Source: Deltaproteobacteria bacterium (GTDB lineage Bacteria > Myxococcota_A > UBA9160 > UBA6930). Taken from it: a stretch of DNA of 43,329 nt. The number at the start of each line of letters is the position of its first letter. Position 1 is the stretch's first letter. Both the position numbers and the translations under genes were made by a program. Shown here piece after piece: positions 8,073 through 16,127 of the stretch. Below the pieces are notes generated by a model, which saw nothing but the letters and a program-made list of their open reading frames with translations, was not told the origin of the DNA and ran no database searches. The stretch is taken from assembly GCA_016875395.1 (NCBI GenBank), contig VGRF01000033.1, forward strand, positions 1 through 43,329, read 5' to 3'.

Positions 8073-8766
8073 GCGCCGTCGGCAGCATGCCCGCGGGCAG
8101 CGCAACGCCGAGCACTTCCTCGCGCGCTTCCCCCGAGGCGCGCAGAGTGATTACGGACGTGAGCCGCGGCGGCACGCCGTCTTCGAGCAGGCGGTGCACC
8201 TCGACATCGACGCGATTCTCCGCGGGCCGCGCACTCGGCGCGGCGCCGGCGTCGCGCAGCCAGAGCGAGCCGCCTTCGGCGCGCCGCGGTCGCGCGATGC
8301 GCGCGCCGTTCAGCGTGAGGTCGACGATGCCCGTCTCGAGCGGCACCGCGAGCCCGGGCGGCAGCGCGTTCCACGCGAAGCGGCCGCTGAGGCGATGCAC
8401 GCCGCGCGCGAGGCGAACCGAAGGCGCGCCGCGATCGATCACGCCCATGGCTGCGCCGTCCGCGCGCACGTCTTCAGGCCACGCGCCTGCGCCGCCGGGC
8501 AGCGGTACGTCGCTCTCGATCGCGACGAACACCTCCTGCTCGAACGTGCCGCCGCGCGCGTCGAGTGAGAGCGAGAGCCGCCCGGGCCACACGCAGCTGC
8601 GCGCGCCGGCGCCCGCGAGCATCGGACACGTCTCCGCCTCGGAGCCGCGCAGCGCCCAGTCGATCCAGGGCCGCAGCGGCTCCGGCACGTCTTCGCGCGC
8701 GAGCGGCTCTCCCGCGGCTGCGAGCGAAGTGATTAGGGCGAGCGTGAAGGCGGCGAGCGCGCGCAT
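8073..8766 (-). pseudogene. N-terminal fragment of a large secreted protein
   Basis: ATG at 8766 has GAGGAG about six bases upstream and begins a signal peptide (MRALAAFTLALITSLAAAG). About 230 residues follow (PEPLRPWIDWALRG, CVWPGRLSLSLDARGG, GRFAWNALPPGL), resembling the beginning of a much longer exported protein seen in other Gram-negative genomes. Family identity is from memory and not firm. At about 8,072 the sequence changes to the C-terminal part of an unrelated hydrolase in another frame, so translation would run on in nonsense to 7,888. Apparent deletion fusion. Confidence 0.7.
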
Positions 8767-8897
8767 CGCATCTCCTCGAAAGGACGAGGCGTGCGAACCC
8801 CGCGCGCGAGCGCGAGTTCCGCAGGCACGCGCGCACTCTACTCGCGCGCGCAGTCTGCGACGCGCCTCGCAGCCCAGGCCGTGTAAACGCAACGTAA

Positions 8898-8916
8898 AGG
8901 CGAGCGCCGCTCGCCT
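8898..8916. terminator. Hairpin downstream of the hydroxylase-family gene
   Basis: AGGCGAGC-GCC-GCTCGCCT is a perfect 8-bp stem with a 3-base loop, five bases beyond the stop of the minus-strand gene ending at 8921. A short TTTA follows on that strand. Intrinsic terminator, moderate support. Confidence 0.6.
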
Positions 8917-8920
8917 CGCG

Positions 8921-10318
8921 TCAGCGCTTCTTCGAGAGATCCGGCGCGTTCTCGATGCGCGCGTGCGCGAGCGCCTTCTTCTTCGCGCCTGCGAGGTCGT
9001 AGTACCTGCGCGTCACGATGCGCTGCGCGTAGAGGCCGCCGCCCGCCTGGATGTTCGTCACCGCCTTCCAGCCGCCGAGCGAGTCCGCCGTGAGATCGCG
9101 GATCGCGTGGAACAGCCGCATGCGGTACTCGCCGTCGACGCCGGGGCCCGTCGACATGTACTTGCGCACGAGGTGGCCGACCTCGCCGTTCTCGAGATCG
9201 GCCATCGCCGGCGTCGTAACGACTGCGCCGCCCGCGATGTCGTGCAGGTGGCGAACCATCAGGTTGTAGTTCGCGGCGCCGTAATACTTCGCCGCGTTCG
9301 TGTAGAGCTCGTCGGGCGACGCCGCGCCTTCCGGCGTGATCGAGCAGTTCGCGATCGCCGCCTCGAGTCCGGCGCGCAGGATCGTCGCGTGAATGATCAT
9401 CTCGGAGATCTTCTCGCGGATGTGCGGCTCGCCCGCGAGGCCGTTCGCCTCCGCCATCAGCTGCGCGAAACCGACCAGCTGATCGCCCTCTTCCACGAAT
9501 GCGGAGAGCCCGCCGAGGCGCTCCCACAGGCCGAGCGAGTGGGCAAAGATCGCGGCGTGGCGCGTCTCGCCGTCGAGGAACACGCGCTCCTCGGGCACGA
9601 ACACGTCGTCGAAGATCACGAAACCTTCGGGCATGTGGTGATGCGCCGAGATCGGGAACGTGCGCGCGTCGCCGCCGCGCGGCGCGTAGGTCGTGTTCAC
9701 GATGCGCACGCCCGGCGAGCTCACCGGCACCACGCACGCGATCGCGTACGCCTCTTCGCCCGCCTTCATCGCCTTGGTCGGAATCGTCATCAGGTCGTGC
9801 GCGTACGACGCGCCCGAGATGTGCAGCTTCGCGCCGCGAATCACGACGCCGCCGGGCTTGCGGTCGACCACGCGCACGTAGGCGTCGGGATCGTGCTGCT
9901 TGCCGGGCGCGAGCGAGCGGTCGCCCTTCGCGTCGGTGATGCACTCGACGATGCGGATGTCGTCCTTCTGCGCGCGATCGACGTACGCGCCGATGCGCTC
10001 CACGTACTTCGGGCAGTCGCTGATCTTCGCCGCAGCGGTCATCAGCGTCATGATCGATTGATAAGTGACGTTCGCGACGAGATCGGCCTGGTGGAGGATC
10101 GGGATGCGGTCGCGCAGATCCTGCGCCGAGCGCGCCACGCTCATCAGCGGGCTGCGCGCGTCGGGTCCGGGCGCGTAGAAGCGGTCGTAGGTGGCCGCGA
10201 TCTCGTTCACCGTGTGGCCGAGCACCGGGTCGCCCTCGATGTCGTCGATGCGCTTGCCTTCGAAGTAGGTCGCGCGTCCGTCGTTCAGCGAAGCCTTGTA
10301 CTGCGCGCCGGTCATCAT
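8921..10318 (-). CDS. 4-hydroxyphenylacetate 3-hydroxylase / 4-hydroxybutyryl-CoA dehydratase family protein
   Basis: 465 residues, acyl-CoA-dehydrogenase-like fold. The N-terminal MTGAQYKASLNDGRATYFEGKR, central ITDAKGDRSLAPGKQHDPD and RGAKLHISGA, and HHMPEGFVIFDDVFVPEERVF agree with the HpaB/AbfD superfamily. Family knowledge: HpaB hydroxylates phenols with reduced FAD, while AbfD dehydrates 4-hydroxybutyryl-CoA using FAD plus a [4Fe-4S] cluster held by three cysteines and a histidine. The cysteine pair expected near residues 95-105 is absent (QADLVANVTYQS) and so is the later one (SLGLWERLGGLSAF), so a cluster-free reaction is more likely. Two adjacent ATGs (10,318 and 10,315) could start it; GAGG lies upstream. 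No flavin reductase gene is adjacent. Confidence 0.87.
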   Translation of the reverse strand: MMTGAQYKASLNDGRATYFEGKRIDDIEGDPVLGHTVNEIAATYDRFYAPGPDARSPLMSVARSAQDLRDRIPILHQADLVANVTYQSIMTLMTAAAKISDCPKYVERIGAYVDRAQKDDIRIVECITDAKGDRSLAPGKQHDPDAYVRVVDRKPGGVVIRGAKLHISGASYAHDLMTIPTKAMKAGEEAYAIACVVPVSSPGVRIVNTTYAPRGGDARTFPISAHHHMPEGFVIFDDVFVPEERVFLDGETRHAAIFAHSLGLWERLGGLSAFVEEGDQLVGFAQLMAEANGLAGEPHIREKISEMIIHATILRAGLEAAIANCSITPEGAASPDELYTNAAKYYGAANYNLMVRHLHDIAGGAVVTTPAMADLENGEVGHLVRKYMSTGPGVDGEYRMRLFHAIRDLTADSLGGWKAVTNIQAGGGLYAQRIVTRRYYDLAGAKKKALAHARIENAPDLSKKR

Positions 10319-10441
10319 GGGCGGAGGTGCTCCTCGTTGTAGGAGCGCGACGTTAATGCGCCGCGCGGACGTTTCGCCGCTGCGCGGGCCAGGTCGCAGG
10401 TGGCCTGGGGGGTCCAGGAGCACGGTCGGGACTCCATGAAG

Positions 10442-10472
10442 TCTCGGAGTCCGAGTCCGTCCGACTCCGAGA
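10442..10472. terminator. Inverted repeat downstream of the TolQ-like gene
   Basis: Arms TCTCGGAGTC and GACTCCGAGA (10 bp, perfect) flank an 11-base loop, 20 bases past the stop at 10,492 on the minus strand. There is no T-tract, so it may be a terminator or a processing signal. It also lies upstream of the hydroxylase-family gene (start 10,318) and could affect read-through. Confidence 0.5.
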
Positions 10473-10491
10473 TTTCGTGGGGCCCCGGTGA

Positions 10492-10848
10492 TCAGTCACT
10501 TCGCACGAAGAACTCGCGTCGTTTCACGACAAACACCGCTAGCTGGGCGAGCGCAAGCAGCGTCGCCCAGGGAACTCCCGAGAGGTTGAAGACCGCCAGG
10601 CCCAACGAGCACCAAAAGAACCAGCGCGATCGATAGTTCGTGAACAAGACGGTCAGCAAGCTGATCACAGCGCCCAGAGATCCGAACAGGCCGGCGAATA
10701 GAACCTGCGGAAGCGCTGCTCCAATCGCGTCTGCGAGCTCCCTCGCGTTGGCCGTACCGGCAGCCGACATCTCTTGAAACGCGCTGAAGACCTCCGCGAG
10801 CGCTACGGCAAGGGCGATCGGGGTCGCGACTTGAAGCCCAGTGCCCAC
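10492..10848 (-). CDS. Small membrane protein, possibly MotA/TolQ/ExbB-like
   Basis: 118 residues if started at the GTG at 10,848; the true start is uncertain because no good Shine-Dalgarno is visible. Hydrophobic segments lie at about 5-20, 45-70, 75-92 and 93-110. The order FSAFQEMSAAGTANARELADAIGAAL, then a glycine/alanine-rich helix, NYRSRWFFW and a closing VVKRREFF resembles single-module proton-channel proteins of the TolQ/ExbB type, which energise envelope processes. Codon use is less G/C-biased than in the flanking P450, hinting at a different history. It lies 47 bases after the P450 gene on the same strand. Confidence 0.5.
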   Translation of the reverse strand: MGTGLQVATPIALAVALAEVFSAFQEMSAAGTANARELADAIGAALPQVLFAGLFGSLGAVISLLTVLFTNYRSRWFFWCSLGLAVFNLSGVPWATLLALAQLAVFVVKRREFFVRSD

Positions 10849-10895
10849 GATCGCCGCCGTGCGGGCAATCGGATGGCGAACGCCCAGCTGCTCGC

Positions 10896-12074
10896 TCAGA
10901 ACACCACCGGCAACGAGATCGCGGTGCGGAAGCTGCCGCCCGTGATCTTGGGCGCCGGCGCGTCTGGGTCGCGACGCAGGTTCGGGAGGCGTTTCAGTAA
11001 CAACTCGAGCGCGGTCTCGAGCTCGAGCGTCGCGAGGTGCATGCCGAGGCAGGTGTGCGCGCCCATCGCGAAGGCGATGTGCGGCTTCGCGGGGCGGTGG
11101 ATGTCGAACGCGTCGGGGTTCTCCCAGCGCTCGGGGTCGCGGTTCGCGGCGCCCACGATCGGCGCGACCGCGCAGCCCGCCTTCACCGGCACGCCGCACA
11201 GCTCGGTGTCGCGCGTGGCCCAGCGCGAGAACGCGACGAGCGGCGGCTCCCAGCGCAGGCCCTCCTGCACCGCCTGCGGAATCAGCTTCTTGTCGCGCTG
11301 CACGGCGTCGAGCTGCTCGGGGTTGTTCAGCAGCGCGCACATCAGGTTCGAAAACGCGCGCGCGGTCGTCTCGAACGCCGCTGGCGAGAGCAAGCGGATG
11401 AACGGGAGGATCTCCTCCACGCTGAGCCGGGCGCCGTCGAGCTCGGCGTTCGCGAGCAGCGTGATGAGATCCTCGCCCGGCTTGCCGCGCGCGGCTTCGA
11501 TGCGCGGCGCGAAGTAGTCGGCGAGCGCCTTGCTCGCGTGCAGCGCCTTCGTGGCGCCCGCTTCGCCGGAGAGGATCTCGATCGCGAGGCGCATGTACTC
11601 GAGCCGATCGCGCTCCGGCACATCGAGCATGCCCGCGATGATCGCGAGCGGGAACGGAAACGCGAACTCCCTTGTTAGGTCCGCACGGCCCTTCGGCGCG
11701 ATCGCGTCGATGAGTTCGTTCGCGTATGGCACTACGAGCTTGTCGCGCCAGAGCTCGAGCGAGCGGCGCGTGAACGCTTGCTGCACGAGCGCGCGATAGC
11801 GGGTGTGCTCGGGCGGATCCATCTCGAGGATGCTGTGCCCGAACACTTTGCCGACGACGTTCGCGTAGCCCGTGGACGAGTAGGTGCGGGAGTCGCGGAA
11901 CACCTGCGACACCGCGTCGTAGCCGAGCGCGAGCAGGGAGCCGTCGCCCATCGGACTCGGGAGCACGGGGCCTTGCTTCCGCATCGCGCCGAAGAACGCG
12001 TACGGATCGGGTGGGCCCAGCGAGCCAATTTTCGAGAACTCATCGAACAGCGGGTCGAGCGCGGCGGCTTCCAC
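10896..12074 (-). CDS. Cytochrome P450 monooxygenase
   Basis: 392 residues, typical of soluble bacterial P450s. Heme-binding motif FAMGAHTCLG at 335-344 with Cys342 as thiolate ligand, ExxR as EGLR at 271-274, I-helix oxygen-activation segment PAAFETT at 231-237, and the B/C region EMDPPEHTRYRALV at 84-97. The enzyme hydroxylates a small hydrophobic substrate with electrons from a ferredoxin system, which is not encoded nearby. The GTG at 12,074 has GGAG seven bases upstream. It begins 15 bases after the amidohydrolase stop, so the two form an operon. Rare-codon runs GAG TTG TTA and CTA ACA AGG occur here (11,003 and 11,677 on the minus strand). Confidence 0.93.
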   Translation of the reverse strand: MEAAALDPLFDEFSKIGSLGPPDPYAFFGAMRKQGPVLPSPMGDGSLLALGYDAVSQVFRDSRTYSSTGYANVVGKVFGHSILEMDPPEHTRYRALVQQAFTRRSLELWRDKLVVPYANELIDAIAPKGRADLTREFAFPFPLAIIAGMLDVPERDRLEYMRLAIEILSGEAGATKALHASKALADYFAPRIEAARGKPGEDLITLLANAELDGARLSVEEILPFIRLLSPAAFETTARAFSNLMCALLNNPEQLDAVQRDKKLIPQAVQEGLRWEPPLVAFSRWATRDTELCGVPVKAGCAVAPIVGAANRDPERWENPDAFDIHRPAKPHIAFAMGAHTCLGMHLATLELETALELLLKRLPNLRRDPDAPAPKITGGSFRTAISLPVVF

Positions 12075-12088
12075 GGCAACTCCAGTGA

Positions 12089-13270
12089 CTAAGTGAGACC
12101 GAGCAGCGCGCGCCCGTTGTCGCGCATCATGGTGCGGATCGCGGCCTCGCTCGTTCCGGCAGGCAGGTAGCTCGGGTACGCAGCCGGCTCGGGAATGCCC
12201 TCCGGGTGAGGCCAGTCCGATCCGAATAACAAGTGCTCGGGCTGCAGGAACTCGAACAGCAGCGCGTGATCCTCTTCGGGGAACGGATTCACGCGCACGT
12301 GCGCGCGGAAGATGTCGCTCGCCTTGTCCTTCGGGCGCCCGCCGATCCACGGCGAGTGCGAGGTGGCGGAGCGCTGCGCCTTGTCGAGACGTTTGATCAG
12401 GTAGGGAACCCACGCGCTGCCGCACTCGATCGTGGCGACCTTCACGCTGGGGAAGCGCCCGAACACGTTGTCGAAGATCAGCGCGCCGAGCGTGTGCATG
12501 ATCGGCGCCTCGATGAACGCGAACGCGTTCTGCCAAGCGCTCTGATGGTGCGAGCGCGGGCGCGGCGCGTGCCCCCACTGCGTCGACAAGAGCTCGTTGT
12601 AGCCGGACTCGGCGGCGTGGTACGCGACCGGCACGCGCGCCTCGGCGAGCCGCGACCACACGGGATCGAAGTGCGGGTCGCCGGGGCTGCGGCCGTTCAC
12701 CGGACCCGCGAGCAGATGCACCATGCGCGCGCCTCGCGCGAGCAGCGAGTCGAGCTCGCGCACGGCGAGATCGACGTCGATCAGCGAGAGCAGCGGCACG
12801 CCGATGATCCGATTCTGGTACGCGAAGCCCCAGTCTTCTTCGAGCCAGCGATTGAACGCGCGCGCGCTCGCGAAGGTCGTCTCGGCGTCGTCTCGCAGTG
12901 CGTGCTCCCAGGTCACGCCGAACGTCGGAAACATCAGGCACGTCTCGACGCCCTGCGCGTCCATCACCGCGAGACGCGCCGCGCGCTCCTGATAAGCGGG
13001 CTGCATCGGCTTCAGGAACGACGCTGCGGTCCCCTCCCCGTTCGCTTTCAGCATGTCCGCGAGGCGCCCGGGCGGCGGCACCAAGTCGAACGTGGGCGGC
13101 GTGAAGTGATGCTTCACGCCGGCGACGAAGATCGTGTCCTTGCCGCGCGCGTCGGTCTCGACGCGCACCGCGCGCTCGCGGTGCTGCGGCTCGAGGTAGC
13201 GCGTGAAGGCGTCGCGCGGCTCGTAGTAGTGATTGTCCGCGTCGAAGATCCCGAAAGACGCCTGCGCCAT
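12089..13270 (-). CDS. Amidohydrolase family 2 (ACMSD-like TIM barrel) protein
   Basis: 393 residues. Metal-site elements of the amidohydrolase-2 group: DADNHYYEPRDAF at about residues 10-22 (D-x-D-x-H), VPVAYHAAES in the middle, TIECGSAW and GSDWPHPEG near the C-terminus with the conserved aspartate. Members hydrolyse or decarboxylate ring-cleavage products and related acids with a divalent metal. ATG at 13270 has AAGGGG upstream. Co-directional with and 15 bases before the P450 gene, suggesting consecutive steps on one substrate. It diverges from the isomerase gene over 75 bases. Confidence 0.9.
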   Translation of the reverse strand: MAQASFGIFDADNHYYEPRDAFTRYLEPQHRERAVRVETDARGKDTIFVAGVKHHFTPPTFDLVPPPGRLADMLKANGEGTAASFLKPMQPAYQERAARLAVMDAQGVETCLMFPTFGVTWEHALRDDAETTFASARAFNRWLEEDWGFAYQNRIIGVPLLSLIDVDLAVRELDSLLARGARMVHLLAGPVNGRSPGDPHFDPVWSRLAEARVPVAYHAAESGYNELLSTQWGHAPRPRSHHQSAWQNAFAFIEAPIMHTLGALIFDNVFGRFPSVKVATIECGSAWVPYLIKRLDKAQRSATSHSPWIGGRPKDKASDIFRAHVRVNPFPEEDHALLFEFLQPEHLLFGSDWPHPEGIPEPAAYPSYLPAGTSEAAIRTMMRDNGRALLGLT

Positions 13271-13345
13271 GTCGGCCCCTTCGCGAGGCGAGCCAGCATA
13301 CGCCAGGCCGGAGGGGCGCAGACGGGCGGTGATAGGCTGCGCTGC
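13271..13345. promoter_or_regulatory. Divergent promoter region, amidohydrolase and isomerase genes
   Basis: 75 bases between divergent starts at 13,270 (minus) and 13,346 (plus) must drive both transcripts. I could not assign core promoter hexamers or an operator. Confidence 0.35.
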
Positions 13346-14158
13346 GTGGCCCGCTTCGACCTCATCTACGAGACGATTCAGTACTCGCCCTACTTCGGGA
13401 CCGACGATCCCGATCTGCCCGCGCAGATTCGCGGCGCGGCGAAGGCGGGCTTCGCGGGCATCGGCGTCGATCATCGCGGCACGCTCTCGCACTTCACGCA
13501 GAAGCGCGGCTCGCTGCGCGACATCGCGGAGCTGCTCGGCGAGCACGGCCTGCGTTGCTTCGCGGTGCAGGACCTCACCGTGACCGAGGACGAGCGCGAG
13601 ACGCTCGAGCTCGCGGAGCGATGCAGCGAAGCTGCCGCCGCGCTGCGCGCGGAGTGGGTGCACTGCTGCTTCACCGCGCCGATCCGCGACGAGACGCTCG
13701 CGCTCTTCCGCCGCGCGCTCGAGATCGCGCGGCCCGCCGGCGCGCGCTTCTCGCTCGAGTTCCTCGCGTGGGGCGAGATGAACGACGTGGCGCGCACGCG
13801 CGAGGTGATCCGCCGCGCCGCGCAGCCCGACGTCGCGATGCTGGTGGACACGTGGCATGCGCGGTTCGGCCCGACGAGCTGGGAGGATCTCGCGTCCCTG
13901 ACGACCAGCGAGCTCGCCTACCTCCAGTTCGACGACCACCCGCGGCTCGCGAGCGACGACCTGTTCAGCGAGACGATCGACCGGCGCGCGCTGCCGGGCG
14001 AGGGCGAGCTCGACCTCGCGCGCTTCGCGCGAATCTTTCGCGACAAGGGCTATGCCGCGCCGGTGAGCGTCGAGGTGCTGAACCGCGAGATGCGCTCGAT
14101 GCCGCGCGAAGAGTTCGCGCGCCGCGTGTACGAGAGCGCGATTCGCTACTGGAGCTGA
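13346..14158 (+). CDS. Sugar phosphate isomerase/epimerase-like TIM-barrel protein
   Basis: 270 residues of the xylose-isomerase-like AP endonuclease 2 superfamily. Seen: an N-terminal strand, then GFAGIGVDHRG, a central FSLEFLAWGEMN containing the usual metal-binding glutamate, MLVDTWHA with the conserved D-x-x-H, LQFDDHPR, and a C-terminal VSVEVLN with the final glutamate. These form the divalent metal site of isomerases and dehydratases acting on sugars, inositols or keto acids. GTG at 13,346 is the only nearby start before the first strand. The alpha/beta hydrolase gene follows after three bases, so co-translation is likely. Confidence 0.85.
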   Translation: MARFDLIYETIQYSPYFGTDDPDLPAQIRGAAKAGFAGIGVDHRGTLSHFTQKRGSLRDIAELLGEHGLRCFAVQDLTVTEDERETLELAERCSEAAAALRAEWVHCCFTAPIRDETLALFRRALEIARPAGARFSLEFLAWGEMNDVARTREVIRRAAQPDVAMLVDTWHARFGPTSWEDLASLTTSELAYLQFDDHPRLASDDLFSETIDRRALPGEGELDLARFARIFRDKGYAAPVSVEVLNREMRSMPREEFARRVYESAIRYWS

Positions 14159-14161
14159 GCG

Positions 14162-15190
14162 ATGCGTCGAGTCGTTCTCGCACTGCTGCTCGTGCTCGCC
14201 GCCGCGATCGCGCTGCCGCCGCTGTGGTTCGCGGTGTTTCCCGTGAAGCCTCCCTCGCTTTCCCCGGCGGAGAACTTCGCAACGCTCGCGAGCGGCGCGC
14301 GCATGCACTACGTCGAGCGCGGCGAAGGGCCGGCGGTCGTGCTCGTGCACGGGCTGCCGGGCCAAGCGAGCGAGTGGCGCGAGACGACCGAGCTGCTCGC
14401 GGCGCACGGCCGCCGCGCGATCGCGCTCGATCGCATCGGCTACGGCCACTCGGACGCGCGCGCGGGCGACGACTTCTCGTACGAAGCGAACGCGCGCGAG
14501 CTGCGCGAGCTACTCGCGGCGCTGGACCTAACAGATGCGACGGTCGTGGGCTGGAGCTACGGCGGCGGCACTGCGCTGACGGCGGCGCATCAAGAAGCGA
14601 TGAGCGCGGGTGAGCAGCGCATCGCGCGGCTCGTGCTGGTCGGCAGCGTGGGGCCCAGCGATGGCCCCTCGGGCCCGCCGCCCGCGTTCGCGGCAGTCTT
14701 CTCGGTCGTGATTCGCTGGATGCGTCTCATTCCTCCGGCCGGCCAGTGGCTGCAGCGCACGATCAGCGAGCGCGCCTACAGCGGGCAGCCGCAGCCTGCG
14801 TGGTGGCTGCCGGGAGTCGCCGCGAACATGGCGCAGGAGAAGGCTCGCACCGCGTACGTACGCGAGGGCGCGCTCGCCGCGGCTGCGACGCTCGATAGCG
14901 CGGGCCTCGATCTCCCCATTCTCGTCATCCACGGAGACGACGATCGCCTCGTCCCGATCGGCGTTGGCCGCGCGCTCGCGAGTAACAACTCGCACGCCGA
15001 GCTCGTGGAGGTCGCGGGCGGAAGCCACATGCTGCCCGTGACGCACGCGGAGCTGCTCGCCGATCGCATCGCCGTGTTCAGCGCGCCGCCGCCCGCTGAC
15101 GAGCCCGTGATGCTGCCCGGTGCCGAGGGCAACGCGCCGCTCGAGGAGCCGGTGGAGTGGATGGACTCGCTGGCCGCGCGCGCACGCTGA
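14162..15190 (+). CDS. Alpha/beta hydrolase, membrane-anchored
   Basis: 342 residues. Residues 4-25 are a hydrophobic signal or anchor helix (VVLALLLVLAAAIALPPLWF). The catalytic domain shows the oxyanion stretch VVLVHGLPG, nucleophile elbow GWSYGGG, acid in HGDDDRLVP and histidine in GGSHMLP. The order fits the haloperoxidase/esterase-like alpha/beta hydrolases; substrate open. ATG at 14,162 lies three bases after the isomerase stop. The stop codon lies inside a palindrome shared with the convergent lipase gene. The rare string AGT AAC AAC (14,981-14,989) contains the TTGTTA word on the minus strand. Confidence 0.88.
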   Translation: MRRVVLALLLVLAAAIALPPLWFAVFPVKPPSLSPAENFATLASGARMHYVERGEGPAVVLVHGLPGQASEWRETTELLAAHGRRAIALDRIGYGHSDARAGDDFSYEANARELRELLAALDLTDATVVGWSYGGGTALTAAHQEAMSAGEQRIARLVLVGSVGPSDGPSGPPPAFAAVFSVVIRWMRLIPPAGQWLQRTISERAYSGQPQPAWWLPGVAANMAQEKARTAYVREGALAAAATLDSAGLDLPILVIHGDDDRLVPIGVGRALASNNSHAELVEVAGGSHMLPVTHAELLADRIAVFSAPPPADEPVMLPGAEGNAPLEEPVEWMDSLAARAR

Positions 15191-15220
15191 GACAATCAGG
15201 CCGGGCCGAAATGTCTCAGC
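15186..15220. terminator. Dispersed inverted repeat acting as likely bidirectional terminator
   Basis: GCTGAGACA and TGTCTCAGC arms enclose a GC-rich centre (CAGGCCGGGCCGA). The element overlaps the stop codons of both convergent genes (15,190 plus, 15,216 minus). A related copy in opposite orientation lies at 33,690-33,724. Position and symmetry suggest termination in both directions, but duplication elsewhere suggests a dispersed repeat family. Confidence 0.65.
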
Positions 15221-16127
15221 GCGCATGCCTCGCGACGAACTCGGCGGCGTGCTTCACGGCCCACGCGGCTTCCGGGCAGAAGCCGTGCAGGCCCACGAAC
15301 CCGTGGATCATGCCCGGCCAGATCTCGAGCGTGACCGCGACGCCATCGCGGCCCGCGCGCGCAGCGAGGCGCACGCCGTCGTCGCGCACGCTGTCGATCT
15401 GCCCGTACTGCAGCAGCAGCGGCGGCAGGCCGCGCAGGTCCGCGTGAATCGGCGACACGTGCGGATGGCGCGCGTCGCCGTGGGGGCCGAGGTAGTCGCG
15501 CCAGCGCTCGCGCATCCACTCGGCGTTCACGAACACGTCCTCGGCCACGGGATTCGTCGCCGAGTCCCCTGATACCTCGGCGTCGAGCCAGCCGCCGAGC
15601 GAGACGGCGCACGCGGGCAGCGGTGCACCGAGGTCGCGCAGCTTCACGAGCGTCGTCACGACGAAGCCGCCGCCGCACGAGTCGCCGAGCAGCGCGATGC
15701 GCTCCGGCGCGATGCCGCTCGCGACCAGCCCCTGATGACTCGCGACGCAGTCGTCGAGCGCCGCGGGGAAACGGTGCTCGGGTGCGAGGCGGTAGTCGAC
15801 GACGAACGCGCGCGCACCGGTCGCGCGCACGAACCACGCGGCGTAGAACGTGTACTCGGCTGCCGTGCACGAGACGAGCGCGCCGCCGTGGAGGAACAGG
15901 AGCACCGGCTCGTCGTCGCGATGTCGCTTCGTCTTCAGCGAGACCCACACGCCGCCGACTCCGCCATAGCTCGCGGGCTCGACCGCGATGTCCGGTCCCG
16001 GATCGTGTCCGTGCGCTGGCTTGAACTTCGCGCGCACGACTTCGTGCGAGTCGCCGGGAACCGCGATGCCCTTGGGAAAGTTCGCGAGCGCCGCCCTGAA
16101 CTCCGCGCTCGGAACTGCCCGCTTCAT
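15216..16127 (-). CDS. HSL-type alpha/beta hydrolase (lipase/esterase)
   Basis: 303 residues. Hormone-sensitive-lipase family signature: HGGA at 80-83 (oxyanion hole), DYRLAPEHRFPAAL, nucleophile GDSCGGG with S150 (the usual alanine is cysteine), acid in QIDSVRDDG and histidine in GMIHGF. Such enzymes hydrolyse short- to medium-chain esters or lactones. ATG at 16,127 overlaps the TGA of the upstream carboxylesterase (ATGA), so the two esterases are made together. That pairing supports a role in cleaving esters produced by nearby monooxygenases, though this is inference. Confidence 0.92.
   Translation of the reverse strand: MKRAVPSAEFRAALANFPKGIAVPGDSHEVVRAKFKPAHGHDPGPDIAVEPASYGGVGGVWVSLKTKRHRDDEPVLLFLHGGALVSCTAAEYTFYAAWFVRATGARAFVVDYRLAPEHRFPAALDDCVASHQGLVASGIAPERIALLGDSCGGGFVVTTLVKLRDLGAPLPACAVSLGGWLDAEVSGDSATNPVAEDVFVNAEWMRERWRDYLGPHGDARHPHVSPIHADLRGLPPLLLQYGQIDSVRDDGVRLAARAGRDGVAVTLEIWPGMIHGFVGLHGFCPEAAWAVKHAAEFVARHAR

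Noticed and set aside
15120-16024. Plus-strand open frames opposite the HSL-type lipase
   Set aside because: No start signals or family features; they mirror the minus-strand lipase.
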